From: an uncultured Bacteroidales bacterium
Lineage (GTDB): Bacteria; Bacteroidota; Bacteroidia; Bacteroidales; UBA932
Assembly: GCA_900319855.1 (NCBI GenBank)
Contig: ONQC01000018.1
Location: 13,085 to 48,356, forward strand
Direction of reading: 5' to 3'
DNA: 35,272 bases
The position numbers and the translations under genes were made by a program. The notes beneath the pieces are model-generated. The model was not told the origin of the DNA and searched no databases. It was given only the letters and a program-made list of their open reading frames with translations. Below, piece after piece: positions 25,227 to 33,339 of this stretch. The stretch's first letter is position 1. Each line of letters opens with the position of its first letter.

Positions 25227-27104
25227 ATGTCACACAGTCTTTTTGAGCTGAATGCCATGACTGAAGATCAGCTCCGTACATTGGCAGACGAACTCGGGAT
25301 CAAAGGCACCAAGAGAATGAATGCCGAAAACCTGGGTTATGCCATCCTGGATAAGGAGGCTTCCATCGCATCCAAGCAGCCCGAACCGCAGCCTGAGAAA
25401 CGCAAGCGCGGTCGCCCGAAAAAGGCGGCGGAGACCCCTGCGTCGCAACCGGCGACTGCCCAACCGGAGGAAAAGAAACCGGAGTCCAAGAAGGAAAAAC
25501 AGGCCCGGAAAGAGGCCAAGCCCGAACAGTCCCCTGCCAAGAAACAGCCTGCTGAAAAGAAGGAGAAAGCCCCCAAGGAAGAAAAACCGGCAGTTGCTCC
25601 CGCCAAACCGGCGGAACAGGCCCCTGTAAATACCGAAGCGCCTGCCGCCCCTGCGGCGGAGGCCCCAGCCACCAAGAAGCGCGGCCGCAAACCCAAGCAG
25701 CAGGCCGCCCCTGCCGCCGATACTCCGGCCCAGGAGCAGGCGGCTCCGAAAGCGGAAAAACAGCAGGCCGAGGCTCCGGCCCCGGCTCCCGCACCGGAAG
25801 AGATGCCCAAACCTGAAACGCCCAAACCGGCTGAGGTCCAGCAGAACCAGCAGCCTTCCCAGAACCCGCAGCAGAACCGCCGGGATAAAGGGAAGAACCG
25901 CCAGGGCGGGGACCAGTCCCAGCAGCCTCAGCAGCAACAGCGTCCGCAGTTCCAGCCCCGTATCGAGTTCGAAGGCACGGTCGAGGCGACGGGCGTGCTG
26001 GAAATCATGCCGGACGGCTATGGTTTCCTCCGCTCATCCGACTATAATTATCTGAACTCGCCGGACGATATCTATGTCTCCCAGCAGCAGATCAAGATCA
26101 ACGCCCTCAAGACCGGAGACACCGTGACGGGCGAGATCCGTCCGCCGCGCGACGGGGATAAGTATTTCCCGCTGGTCAGCATCAAATATATCAACGGCCG
26201 TACGCCGGAGTTCATCCGCGACCGTGTTCCGTTCGACTTCCTTACTCCCCTCTTCCCGGACGAGAAATTCAACCTGCTTGGACACGGACATGAAAAAGAC
26301 CTGTCCTGCCGGATCGTGGACATGTTCACCCCGATCGGAAAGGGCCAGCGCGGTCTGATCGTCGCCCAGCCGAAGACCGGTAAGACCATGCTCCTCAAGT
26401 CCATCGCCAACGCCATCGCCGACAACCATCCGGAAGTTTACGAGATCGTCCTTCTGATCGACGAGCGTCCGGAAGAAGTGACGGACATGAGCCGCAGCGT
26501 CAAGGCCGAGGTCGTAGCGTCTACTTTTGATGAACCGGCGGAACGTCACGTCAAGGTGGCCAACATGGTCTTGGAGAAAGCGCGCCGCCTGGTGGAATGC
26601 GGTCACGATGTCGTCATCCTGCTGGACTCCATCACCCGTCTGGCCCGTGCGTACAACACCGTCCAGCCGGCTTCCGGCAAGGTCCTGACCGGCGGTGTGG
26701 ACGCCAATGCCCTCCAGAAACCCAAACGTTTCTTCGGTGCCGCCCGCAATATCGAAGGCGGCGGATCCCTGACGATCCTGGCCACCGCACTTACTGAAAC
26801 CGGTTCCAAGATGGACGATGTCATTTTCGAGGAATTCAAGGGTACCGGCAACATGGAACTCCAGCTGGACCGCAGCCTCTCCAACCGCCGTATCTTCCCT
26901 TCCGTCAACCTGATCCTCTCCAGTACGCGTCGTGACGACCTTCTCTACGATGCTTATACACTGAACCGGATCTGGATCCTCCGTAAACTGCTGGCCGATA
27001 TGAATCCGGTCGAAGCGATGAACTGGATCCAGCAGCACATGGACGAGTTCAAGACGAACAAAGACCTGATCGACAACATGTCCAAGTTCGGACGGTACGA
27101 ATAA
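25227..27104 (+). CDS. rho: Transcription termination factor Rho with long disordered insertion
   Basis: A hexameric RNA helicase that ends transcription of untranslated RNA. The Rho N-terminal helical domain ([21 protein letters not shown]) covers about residues 4-45. Residues of about 46-240 are then almost entirely Ala, Pro, Lys, Glu and Gln, and must be disordered. After that come the RNA-binding cold-shock domain ([15 protein letters not shown], from about 261), the ATPase with Walker A AQPKTGKT (about 380-387) and Walker B VILLDS (about 463-468), and the Q and R loops. It has 625 residues against about 420 in E. coli. Such an insertion is known in Bacteroidota, where it has been linked to condensate formation. 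Strong terminator just after the stop. Confidence 0.98.
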   Translation: MSHSLFELNAMTEDQLRTLADELGIKGTKRMNAENLGYAILDKEASIASKQPEPQPEKRKRGRPKKAAETPASQPATAQPEEKKPESKKEKQARKEAKPEQSPAKKQPAEKKEKAPKEEKPAVAPAKPAEQAPVNTEAPAAPAAEAPATKKRGRKPKQQAAPAADTPAQEQAAPKAEKQQAEAPAPAPAPEEMPKPETPKPAEVQQNQQPSQNPQQNRRDKGKNRQGGDQSQQPQQQQRPQFQPRIEFEGTVEATGVLEIMPDGYGFLRSSDYNYLNSPDDIYVSQQQIKINALKTGDTVTGEIRPPRDGDKYFPLVSIKYINGRTPEFIRDRVPFDFLTPLFPDEKFNLLGHGHEKDLSCRIVDMFTPIGKGQRGLIVAQPKTGKTMLLKSIANAIADNHPEVYEIVLLIDERPEEVTDMSRSVKAEVVASTFDEPAERHVKVANMVLEKARRLVECGHDVVILLDSITRLARAYNTVQPASGKVLTGGVDANALQKPKRFFGAARNIEGGGSLTILATALTETGSKMDDVIFEEFKGTGNMELQLDRSLSNRRIFPSVNLILSSTRRDDLLYDAYTLNRIWILRKLLADMNPVEAMNWIQQHMDEFKTNKDLIDNMSKFGRYE

Positions 27105-27136
27105 AAGAAAAACTCCGGGATTCCGGAGTTTTTCTT
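27105..27136. terminator. Strong bidirectional terminator between rho and carB
   Basis: GAAAAACTCCGG (27107-27118), loop GATT, CCGGAGTTTTTC (27123-27134): a perfect 12-bp stem flanked by A and T runs that extend it, so it reads as stem plus U-tract on both strands. It begins one base past the rho stop and ends within two bases of the carB stop. Confidence 0.9.
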
Positions 27137-27137
27137 T

Positions 27138-30100
27138 TTAGTATTCATCCCAGGATTTGATCTGGATCTCTTCGAGCGGCAGACTGCTGAAGGCCCGGAT
27201 GAAAGCCGTCGCCAGCCGGGCGTTCGTGAGCAGCGGGATGTTGAAGTCAATCGCGGCCCGGCGAATCTTGTAACCGTTCTCCAGCTCGATATCCGTAAAG
27301 TTCTCCGGGATGTTGATGACCATGTCAACCTCCTTGTTCTGGATCAGGTCCAGCGCCGGACGGTAGCGGCGGTAGTTGGGGTTGTCGCATTCACTCGGCC
27401 AGAGGACTTTCTCGCAGCGGATGCTGTTCTCCACGAAATACTTATGGGTCGCACCCAGGGCGAACAGTTCATACCCGTTCTCGGCCAGCAGCTTGCAGGC
27501 CTGGAGCATGTCGGCACGCTGGCGGGCGTCACCAGTAGAAATCAGGATCTTTTTACCCGGGATTTCCATGCCGACGGAAAGGACGGATTTGAGCAGGGCT
27601 TCGTTCAGGTCATCACCCAGGCAGCCGACTTCTCCCGTCGAGGACATATCGACTCCCAGCATCGGATCGGCCTCTTCGAGGCGGGCAAACGAGAACTGGG
27701 AAGACTTGACTCCTACATAGTCCAGGTCGAAGGCACTCTTCTGCGGGGCAGCCGGATGCAGGCCCAGCATGACCTTGGTTGCCAGTTCGATGAAATCGAT
27801 TTTCAGGACCTTGGAGACGAACGGGAAACTCCGCGACGCCCGCAGGTTGCATTCGATGACCTTGATCTCATTGTCCTTGGCCAGGAACTGGATGTTGAAC
27901 GGACCGCTAATACTCAATGCATTGGCGATCTTCCGTGCGATCTTCTTGATCCGCCGGACGGTCTCGACATACAGCTTCTGAGGCGGGAACTGGATGGTCG
28001 CATCGCCGGAGTGGACACCGGCATATTCGATATGCTCAGAGATGGCATAAGCCAGGATTTCTCCTTCATCGGCGACGGCGTCGAACTCGATTTCCTTGCA
28101 TCGCTGCATGAACTGGCTAATGACAACCGGGTGTTCCTGAGATACTTCTGCTGCCAATGAGAGGAAATGGCGGAGCTTCTGTTCATCATAACAGACATTC
28201 ATCGCTGCACCGGACAGCACGTAGGACGGACGGACCAGGACCGGGAATCCGACTTCTTTGATGAACTGGTCGACATCTTCCAGGGTCGTCAATTCCTTCC
28301 AGCGCGGCTGGTCGACTTCCAACTGGTCGACAATGCTGGAGAATTTGTGACGGTCTTCCGCTTTGTCGATATCTTCCGCGCGGGTGCCCAGGATCGGGAC
28401 GCCGCTGTTGGACAGCCTCAGCGCCAGGTTGTTCGGGATCTGGCCGCCGACAGAGACCACGACGCCGTGCGGATTTTCCATCTCCACGATGTCCATGACC
28501 CGTTCGTAGGTCAGTTCGTCGAAATACAGGCGGTCGCACATGTCGTAGTCCGTCGATACCGTTTCGGGGTTGTAATTGATCATGACGCCCCGGTAACCCT
28601 GTTTCTGGATGGTCTGCAAACACGTGACCGAGCACCAGTCAAACTCGACGGAGCTGCCGATACGGTAGGCTCCGGATCCGATCACGACGACGGAACGCCC
28701 GTCGTTCTCATAATGGATATCGTTATAAGAACCGTTGTAAGTCAGGTACAGGTAATTTGTCACGGCCGGGAACTCAGCCGCCAGGGTGTCGATCTGCTTG
28801 ACCACCGGAACGATGCCGAGGGATTTCCGGAAGCGCCGGACTTCCTCCTGATGCACCGTGGAATGGCCGGTATCCTTGTAGATGGCCCGCTGGATCTGGA
28901 AATCCGAAAAGCCTTGCTGTTTGGCAAGCCGGAGCAGGTCGGCCGGCAGGTCCATGACCTGGTCATACTCCCGCATCTTCTCGAACGTGTTGACGATGTC
29001 GGCAAGCTTGTCGAGGAACCAGCGGTCGATCTTGGTCAGCGCGTGGATCTGATCCACCGTATAACCGGCGCGCATGGCTTTGGAAATGACGAAGATACGA
29101 CGGTCTGTCGGCTCACGCAGCGCCAGGTCCACATCCGCGACCTGAAGCTCTTTGTTCCCGACGAAGCCGTGTGCGCCCTGGCCGATCATGCGGAGACCTT
29201 TCTGGATGGCTTCCTCGAAGGTACGGCCGATGGCCATGACCTCTCCGACGCTCTTCATGCTCGAGCCGATCTTGCGGGAAACGCCGTGGAATTTGCTCAG
29301 GTCCCAGCGCGGGATCTTGCAGACGATGTAGTCCAGGGCCGGTTCGAAGAAGGCGGGGGTCGTCTTCGTCACGGAATTCTTCAGGTCAAACAAGCCGTAG
29401 CCCAGGCCAAGTTTGGCGGCAACAAAGGCCAGCGGATAGCCGGTGGCCTTGGAAGCCAGTGCAGAGGACCGGCTGAGCCGGGCATTCACCTCGATGACGC
29501 GGTAGTCCATGGAATCAGGGTCGTAGGCGTACTGGACGTTGCATTCGCCAACGATGCCGAGATGGCGGACGATCTTGATGGACAGTTCGCGCAGGAAGTA
29601 ATAGTCCCGGTTGCTGAGGGTCTGGGAAGGCGCGACGACGATACTCTCGCCCGTATGGATGCCCAGCGGGTCGAAATTCTCCATGTTACAGACCGTGATG
29701 CAATTGTCATAACGGTCCCTTACTACCTCATATTCAATCTCTTTCCAACCTTTCAGAGATTTCTCGACCAGCACTTGCGGCGAGAAAGAGAAGGCTTTGT
29801 CGCAGAGTTCCTCCAGCTCCTGGTCGTTGTCGCAGAATCCGGAGCCGAGTCCGCCAAGGGCGTAGGCCGCGCGGACGATCAGCGGATAACCCAGTTCGTG
29901 TGCCGCCTTGCGGGCTTCCTCCATGTTGGCCGCGGGATGGGATTTGATGGTCTTTACCTGGATCTCATCCAGTTTGCGGACGAACAAGTCGCGGTCTTCG
30001 GTATCCATGATCGCCTGGACCGGCGTACCGAGAACATGTACATTGTATTTGTCGAGAATCCCCTTCTGGAACAGTTCGACGCCGCAGTTCAGCGCCGTCT

Positions 30101-30374
30101 GGCCGCCGAAGGAAAGCAGGATTCCCTGCGGATGTTCCTTCTTGATGACCCTTTCAACGAACCAGGGCGTCACCGGAAGGAAATAGATCTTGTCTGCTAC
30201 GCCTTCCGAGGTCTGGACCGTCGCAATGTTCGGATTGATCAGGACGGTTTCAATCCCCTCTTCCCGGAGGGCTTTCAACGCCTGGCTTCCGGAATAGTCA
30301 AACTCGCCGGCCTGGCCGATTTTCAAGGCTCCGGAGCCGAGGATCAGTACTTTACGGATGGTTTTATCGATCAT
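27138..30374 (-). CDS. carB: Carbamoyl-phosphate synthase large subunit
   Basis: Makes carbamoyl phosphate from bicarbonate, ammonia delivered by CarA, and two ATP, for pyrimidine and arginine synthesis. At 1078 residues it is full length. Two homologous ATP-grasp halves begin at VLILGSGALKIGQAGEFDYS and at VVVIGSGAYRIGSSVEFDW. Motifs include RAAYALGGLGSGF, RPSYVLSGAAMNV and VIEVNARLSRSSALASKATG. The C-terminal domain from about residue 930 (GKKILISTGDARQ) is the MGS-like allosteric domain that binds regulators such as UMP or IMP in other CarB proteins. Its ATG overlaps the carA stop (ATGA), favouring equal production of both subunits. Expression should follow the attenuator upstream of carA. 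Confidence 0.98.
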   Translation of the reverse strand: MIDKTIRKVLILGSGALKIGQAGEFDYSGSQALKALREEGIETVLINPNIATVQTSEGVADKIYFLPVTPWFVERVIKKEHPQGILLSFGGQTALNCGVELFQKGILDKYNVHVLGTPVQAIMDTEDRDLFVRKLDEIQVKTIKSHPAANMEEARKAAHELGYPLIVRAAYALGGLGSGFCDNDQELEELCDKAFSFSPQVLVEKSLKGWKEIEYEVVRDRYDNCITVCNMENFDPLGIHTGESIVVAPSQTLSNRDYYFLRELSIKIVRHLGIVGECNVQYAYDPDSMDYRVIEVNARLSRSSALASKATGYPLAFVAAKLGLGYGLFDLKNSVTKTTPAFFEPALDYIVCKIPRWDLSKFHGVSRKIGSSMKSVGEVMAIGRTFEEAIQKGLRMIGQGAHGFVGNKELQVADVDLALREPTDRRIFVISKAMRAGYTVDQIHALTKIDRWFLDKLADIVNTFEKMREYDQVMDLPADLLRLAKQQGFSDFQIQRAIYKDTGHSTVHQEEVRRFRKSLGIVPVVKQIDTLAAEFPAVTNYLYLTYNGSYNDIHYENDGRSVVVIGSGAYRIGSSVEFDWCSVTCLQTIQKQGYRGVMINYNPETVSTDYDMCDRLYFDELTYERVMDIVEMENPHGVVVSVGGQIPNNLALRLSNSGVPILGTRAEDIDKAEDRHKFSSIVDQLEVDQPRWKELTTLEDVDQFIKEVGFPVLVRPSYVLSGAAMNVCYDEQKLRHFLSLAAEVSQEHPVVISQFMQRCKEIEFDAVADEGEILAYAISEHIEYAGVHSGDATIQFPPQKLYVETVRRIKKIARKIANALSISGPFNIQFLAKDNEIKVIECNLRASRSFPFVSKVLKIDFIELATKVMLGLHPAAPQKSAFDLDYVGVKSSQFSFARLEEADPMLGVDMSSTGEVGCLGDDLNEALLKSVLSVGMEIPGKKILISTGDARQRADMLQACKLLAENGYELFALGATHKYFVENSIRCEKVLWPSECDNPNYRRYRPALDLIQNKEVDMVINIPENFTDIELENGYKIRRAAIDFNIPLLTNARLATAFIRAFSSLPLEEIQIKSWDEY

Positions 30375-31447
30375 AATTTACTGATGAATTCGTCAAACAA
30401 GAATTGGGTGTCCGTCGGGCCGCTGGAGGCCTCCGGATGGAACTGGACCGACCAGAAAGGCTTGCTCTTGTGCCGGATCCCTTCATTGGTCCCGTCGTTC
30501 ATATTGATGAACCAGGGCTCCCAGTCACTGCCCAGGGTGTTGTTGTCGACGGCAAAGCCGTGGTTCTGGGAGGTGATGAAACAGCGGTTGGTCCCGACCA
30601 TGCGCACCGGTTGATTGTGGCTGCGATGGCCGTATTTCAATTTATAGGTAGATGCGCCACCGGCCCGGGCCAGCAGCTGGTTGCCCATGCAGATGCCGAA
30701 GATCGGCTTATTACCTTGCATGGCGGTCCGCAGGTGTTCGACGGTCTTGACGCAGAACTCGGGGTTGCCGGGTCCGTTGGAAATGAACAGGCCATCGTAC
30801 TCCAGCTGGTTGAAATCGTAATCCCATGGTACGCGGATCAGCTCGACGCCCCGCTCGACGAAACAGCGCAGGATATTGTGCTTGACGCCGCAGTCCACCA
30901 TGACGACTTTCTTCTCTCCACTGCCGTACCGGATGACATCCTTGCAACTGACAAGGGCGATCTGGTTGTCGAGGTTGGGGTCCGCGACCGGGAAATCCCG
31001 TTGCTGACCTTCCGGGACGATGATACCGAGCATGGAACCCTGTTCACGCAGGATCTTGGTCAGTTCGCGCGTGTCTATGCCATAGATGCCGGGGATCTTC
31101 TGTTCCCGCAGCCATTGGTCCAGGCTCTTGACGGCCTCCCAGTGGCTGTAGTGCTCCGAGTAATCGGAGATGACGAGTGCCCGTACCCAGATCTTTTCGG
31201 ATTCGAAATTCTTCGAAATCCCATATTCATCCGTTCCTTCATCCGGAACGCCGTAATTACCTATCAACGGATAAGTTACGCAGAGTATCTGCCCTGAATA
31301 GGAAGGGTCGGTCAAGCTTTCCGGGTAGCCGACCATGGCCGTGGAAAAAACCACTTCGCCGTCAGTGGGGCCTTCATAGCCGAAAGACCAACCTTCGAAG
31401 GTCTTCCCATTGCTGAGTTTAAGAGTCGCTCGAATTCTCTTCTCCAT
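30371..31447 (-). CDS. carA: Carbamoyl-phosphate synthase small (glutaminase) subunit
   Basis: Splits glutamine and channels ammonia to CarB. The 358-residue protein has the N-terminal CPSase small-chain domain (LSNGKTFEGWSFGYEG, GYPESLTDPSYSGQI, GIDTRELTK). A class I glutamine amidotransferase domain follows, with the nucleophile Cys253 in FGICMGNQ and His337/Glu339 in QFHPEA. The triad is complete; in the nucleophile motif Asn stands where many homologues have His, a position outside the triad. The start at 31447 (MEKRIRATLKL) is 12 bases past the U-tract of an intrinsic terminator, so the gene is expressed only when that terminator is passed. Confidence 0.97.
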   Translation of the reverse strand: MEKRIRATLKLSNGKTFEGWSFGYEGPTDGEVVFSTAMVGYPESLTDPSYSGQILCVTYPLIGNYGVPDEGTDEYGISKNFESEKIWVRALVISDYSEHYSHWEAVKSLDQWLREQKIPGIYGIDTRELTKILREQGSMLGIIVPEGQQRDFPVADPNLDNQIALVSCKDVIRYGSGEKKVVMVDCGVKHNILRCFVERGVELIRVPWDYDFNQLEYDGLFISNGPGNPEFCVKTVEHLRTAMQGNKPIFGICMGNQLLARAGGASTYKLKYGHRSHNQPVRMVGTNRCFITSQNHGFAVDNNTLGSDWEPWFINMNDGTNEGIRHKSKPFWSVQFHPEASSGPTDTQFLFDEFISKL

Positions 31448-31458
31448 GTTTCGGTTAT

Positions 31459-31493
31459 AAAAAAAAGACCATCCGTCCGGAGACGAAATGGTC
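31459..31493 (-). terminator. Intrinsic terminator in the carAB leader (attenuator)
   Basis: On the minus strand GACCAT (31493-31488), TT, CGTC (31485-31482), loop TCCG, GACG (31477-31474), G, ATGGTC (31472-31467), then eight T residues (31466-31459). This gives ten paired positions with one small internal loop and a full U-tract. There is no minus-strand gene upstream whose transcript it could end: mnmE points the other way. It must therefore act on the carAB leader transcript itself. Confidence 0.8.
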
Positions 31494-31569
31494 AGTCGTT
31501 GTCATTGAAAAAAGGGGCTTGGCCAGTCTTTGCACTGGTATCCGGGGATATGTTCCGAAGTCCGATCAT
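31492..31569 (-). CDS. Candidate carAB leader peptide (25 aa)
   Basis: ATG at 31569-31567 opens a 25-codon frame starting MIGLRN and ending PFFNDND, with TGA at 31494-31492. The last two bases of the stop are the first two of the terminator 5' arm, so a ribosome finishing the peptide would cover that arm. A purine-rich AAGGACAAGG just precedes the ATG. Within the ORF, CCAGT (31538-31534) and ACTGG (31527-31523) form a small hairpin, followed nine bases later by six T residues (31513-31508) encoding part of Phe-Phe. Hairpin plus U-run resembles an RNA polymerase pause site. That it is translated is inference. Confidence 0.5.
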   Translation of the reverse strand: MIGLRNISPDTSAKTGQAPFFNDND

Positions 31570-31589
31570 GGCCTTGTCCTTAATTCGTG

Positions 31590-31621
31590 CAAAATTAAGC
31601 AAAAGGATTGGACTGCGCAAA
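31590..31621 (-). promoter_or_regulatory. Putative promoter of carAB
   Basis: On the minus strand TTTG (31621-31618), 20 bp, TAATTTTG (31597-31590): exact consensus and spacing. Transcription would start near 31583, giving a leader of about 135 nt ending in the attenuator and carA. It lies inside the short gap that also must hold the mnmE promoter, facing the other way. Confidence 0.65.
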
Positions 31622-31665
31622 TAAAAATGCTTCCCGATTTGCCAAATATATCGTATCTTCGCGAC

Positions 31666-33078
31666 ATGAAATTCCGTTCTTCCGATACGATCGCCGCACC
31701 GGCCACTGTCCCTGGATCAGGGGCCATCTCCATCGTCCGTATCAGTGGTCCGGACACCTTTCCCGTGTTGGACCGGCTGATACGCTTTAAAGAAAGTAAC
31801 GCTTCAAGTTCAGGAGGATATCGTATTAAATATGGGGAGATTATAGATTCTTCCAGCGTTCTGGATGAAGTGCTTGTCAGTCTATTCCGGGCGCCTCATT
31901 CCTATACGGGAGAAGATATGGCGGAAATCTGCACGCACGCGTCCGGCTTTATTGTCAGCCGTCTGTTGGAGCTGCTCCTGCAGTCCGGTGTCCGGTCCGC
32001 AGAGCCCGGCGAGTTCACCCGGCGCGCCTTCATGAACGGCCGGATGGACCTGGCCCAGGCCGAGGCCGTCGCCGATGTGATCGCGGCGGAAAGCGAAGCT
32101 GCGCACCGGGTCGCTATGAACCAGATGCGCGGCGGGTTTTCATCCGAACTGATGCAGATGCGCTCCGAGTTGCTGGAGATGACGTCGCTGATGGAACTGG
32201 AACTGGATTTCAGCGAAGAGGATGTCGAGTTTGCCGACCGGTCCCGGTTGCGGAACCTGCTGGCGCATCTGGACGGACATCTCGAGCGGCTGATCGCCTC
32301 GTTCCGGCTCGGCAATGCGATCCGCAATGGTGTCCCTGTGGCCATCGTCGGTCCGGTAAACGCCGGCAAGAGCACGTTGCTGAATGCCCTGCTCGAAGAC
32401 GACCGTGCCATCGTTTCCGACATCGCCGGAACGACACGGGATACGATTGAAGAGACTTTGAACATCGACGGTGTCCTCTTCCGCTTCATCGATACCGCAG
32501 GCCTCCGTGAAACCTCCGAGAGTATTGAAAAATCCGGTATTGAAAGGAGCCTTCGGAAGCTGTCTGAGGCCTCCGTCGTGCTGGTTGTCCTGGATGCTTC
32601 GAGTCCTTCAGATGGTCTCGAAACCGAGCTCAATCAGATTGTCAAAAAAATCAATCCTCCTGCGCAACAGGTCCTGGTTTTATTGAATAAATCCGACAAA
32701 TCAGGCTGGAACAAAAATGTTATCGATATAAACAACTATGTTTCTCGGATTGGTTTAGATGCAGTTGTGCTCAAAATATCTGCAAAAGATAAAATCGGCA
32801 TCGATGCATTGAAAAAAGAGCTGGTTTCGAACTGGAAAGTCAATAATAAAAGTTCCGACCAGACCTTGGTCACCAACATCCGCCACCTGGAAGCCCTCCG
32901 GAATGCCCGCACTTCCCTGCTCCGCATCCGCGAAGGCCTCGATCAGCAGCGCCCCTCCGACCTCATCGCCCAGGACCTCCGCGACGCCATCGAATCCCTC
33001 GGTTCCATCCTCGGCCAATCCATCACCCCCGACGAGGTCCTCGGCAATATTTTCAAGCATTTCTGCATCGGGAAGTAA
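31666..33078 (+). CDS. mnmE: tRNA uridine-5-carboxymethylaminomethyl modification GTPase
   Basis: With MnmG it modifies U34 in the wobble position of certain tRNAs. The 470-residue protein has the N-terminal folate-binding domain (TIAAPATVPGSGAISIVRISG), helical domain, and a G domain with P-loop GPVNAGKS (229-236), DTAGLRE, and NKSD near 341. It ends in the invariant FCIGK, whose Cys is needed for activity. The start MKFRSSDT at 31666 fits the family; an upstream in-frame TTG would run through the carA promoter. Only a weak -7 (TATCTTCG, 31654-31661) is seen. Composition is uneven: AT-rich at about 32640-32860, then almost only C-ending codons from 32880 to the end. A probable integration site forms its last 18 bp. 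Confidence 0.97.
   Translation: MKFRSSDTIAAPATVPGSGAISIVRISGPDTFPVLDRLIRFKESNASSSGGYRIKYGEIIDSSSVLDEVLVSLFRAPHSYTGEDMAEICTHASGFIVSRLLELLLQSGVRSAEPGEFTRRAFMNGRMDLAQAEAVADVIAAESEAAHRVAMNQMRGGFSSELMQMRSELLEMTSLMELELDFSEEDVEFADRSRLRNLLAHLDGHLERLIASFRLGNAIRNGVPVAIVGPVNAGKSTLLNALLEDDRAIVSDIAGTTRDTIEETLNIDGVLFRFIDTAGLRETSESIEKSGIERSLRKLSEASVVLVVLDASSPSDGLETELNQIVKKINPPAQQVLVLLNKSDKSGWNKNVIDINNYVSRIGLDAVVLKISAKDKIGIDALKKELVSNWKVNNKSSDQTLVTNIRHLEALRNARTSLLRIREGLDQQRPSDLIAQDLRDAIESLGSILGQSITPDEVLGNIFKHFCIGK
33061..33078 (+). other. Candidate attachment site at the 3' end of mnmE
   Basis: TTCTGCATCGGGAAGTAA encodes the invariant Cys-Ile-Gly-Lys-stop end. From memory, SGI1-type islands of enterobacteria integrate into this same end of trmE/mnmE, with a core differing at two of 18 positions (TTCTGTATTGGGAAGTAA). 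An integrase gene begins about 470 bp downstream and points away, as at the left end of such islands. The matching right-hand copy would lie outside the window. Confidence 0.5.
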
Positions 33079-33097
33079 GTGCTTGATAATCAATTAG

Positions 33098-33126
33098 TTG
33101 CAAGTTCTGCAAAACTGTTATTTTTG
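33098..33126 (+). promoter_or_regulatory. Putative promoter just inside the element
   Basis: TTG (33098-33100), 18 bp, TATTTTTG (33119-33126). The -7 part is exact and spacing is one to two bases short. Transcription would begin near 33133, at the very base of the hairpin that follows. Confidence 0.35.
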
Positions 33127-33131
33127 TGCCA

Positions 33132-33185
33132 AAACTAGCTGAAAATGAACTCTTCAAAGAGTCATTTCGGCTAGTTTCGCTTTTT
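33132..33185 (+). terminator. Long hairpin with T run after mnmE
   Basis: AAACTAGCTG... (33132-33153) pairs with ...GGCTAGTTT (33158-33177): about 20 pairs, including one G-U, interrupted by two bulged A residues. CGC and five T residues follow (to 33185). It would serve as the intrinsic terminator of mnmE, insulating it from the element. It might also be a short structured RNA made from the promoter at 33098. Confidence 0.65.
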
Positions 33186-33222
33186 GGGCGTTTAATCTGT
33201 TTTCCGGTCATTTAAGAGCGTT

Positions 33223-33274
33223 TTGTCACAAGGTTTGTCACAAAATCACCTTTTGTGACAGAGTTTTGTCACAA
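33223..33274. repeat. Four iterated TTGTCACAA-type motifs
   Basis: Direct copies of TTGTCACAA lie at 33223-33231, 33235-33243 and 33266-33274, and an inverted copy TTGTGACAG (one mismatch) at 33253-33261. Iterated motifs beside an attachment site and upstream of an integrase gene are typical of arm-type integrase sites or excision-factor/repressor sites. Which of these applies cannot be read from sequence. Confidence 0.65.
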
Positions 33275-33339
33275 ATTTCTGAAAAAGTTACCAAACCCCG
33301 TGTTTTATGAAATGTTTTTGGAAAATTCACACGAATAAG

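Noticed and set aside
28167-30614. 815-codon open frame on the plus strand opposite carB
   Set aside because: Same cause: antisense to a full-length carB with all motifs. Similar shadows occur opposite pfp, ftsH, pepD and the lptD-like gene.
31448-31583. PyrR-binding site or a known riboswitch in the carAB leader
   Set aside because: I could not find the conserved PyrR loop sequence or a riboswitch core I recognise. The leader-peptide model explains the parts better, though an unknown RNA element remains possible.
31519-31665. N-terminal extension of MnmE from a TTG at 31519
   Set aside because: It would cover the carA promoter and leader. MnmE homologues start at the folate-binding domain, as from 31666.
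33223-33274. CRISPR array
   Set aside because: Repeat units are only 9 bp, one is inverted, spacers are 3-9 bp and uneven, and no cas gene is near.
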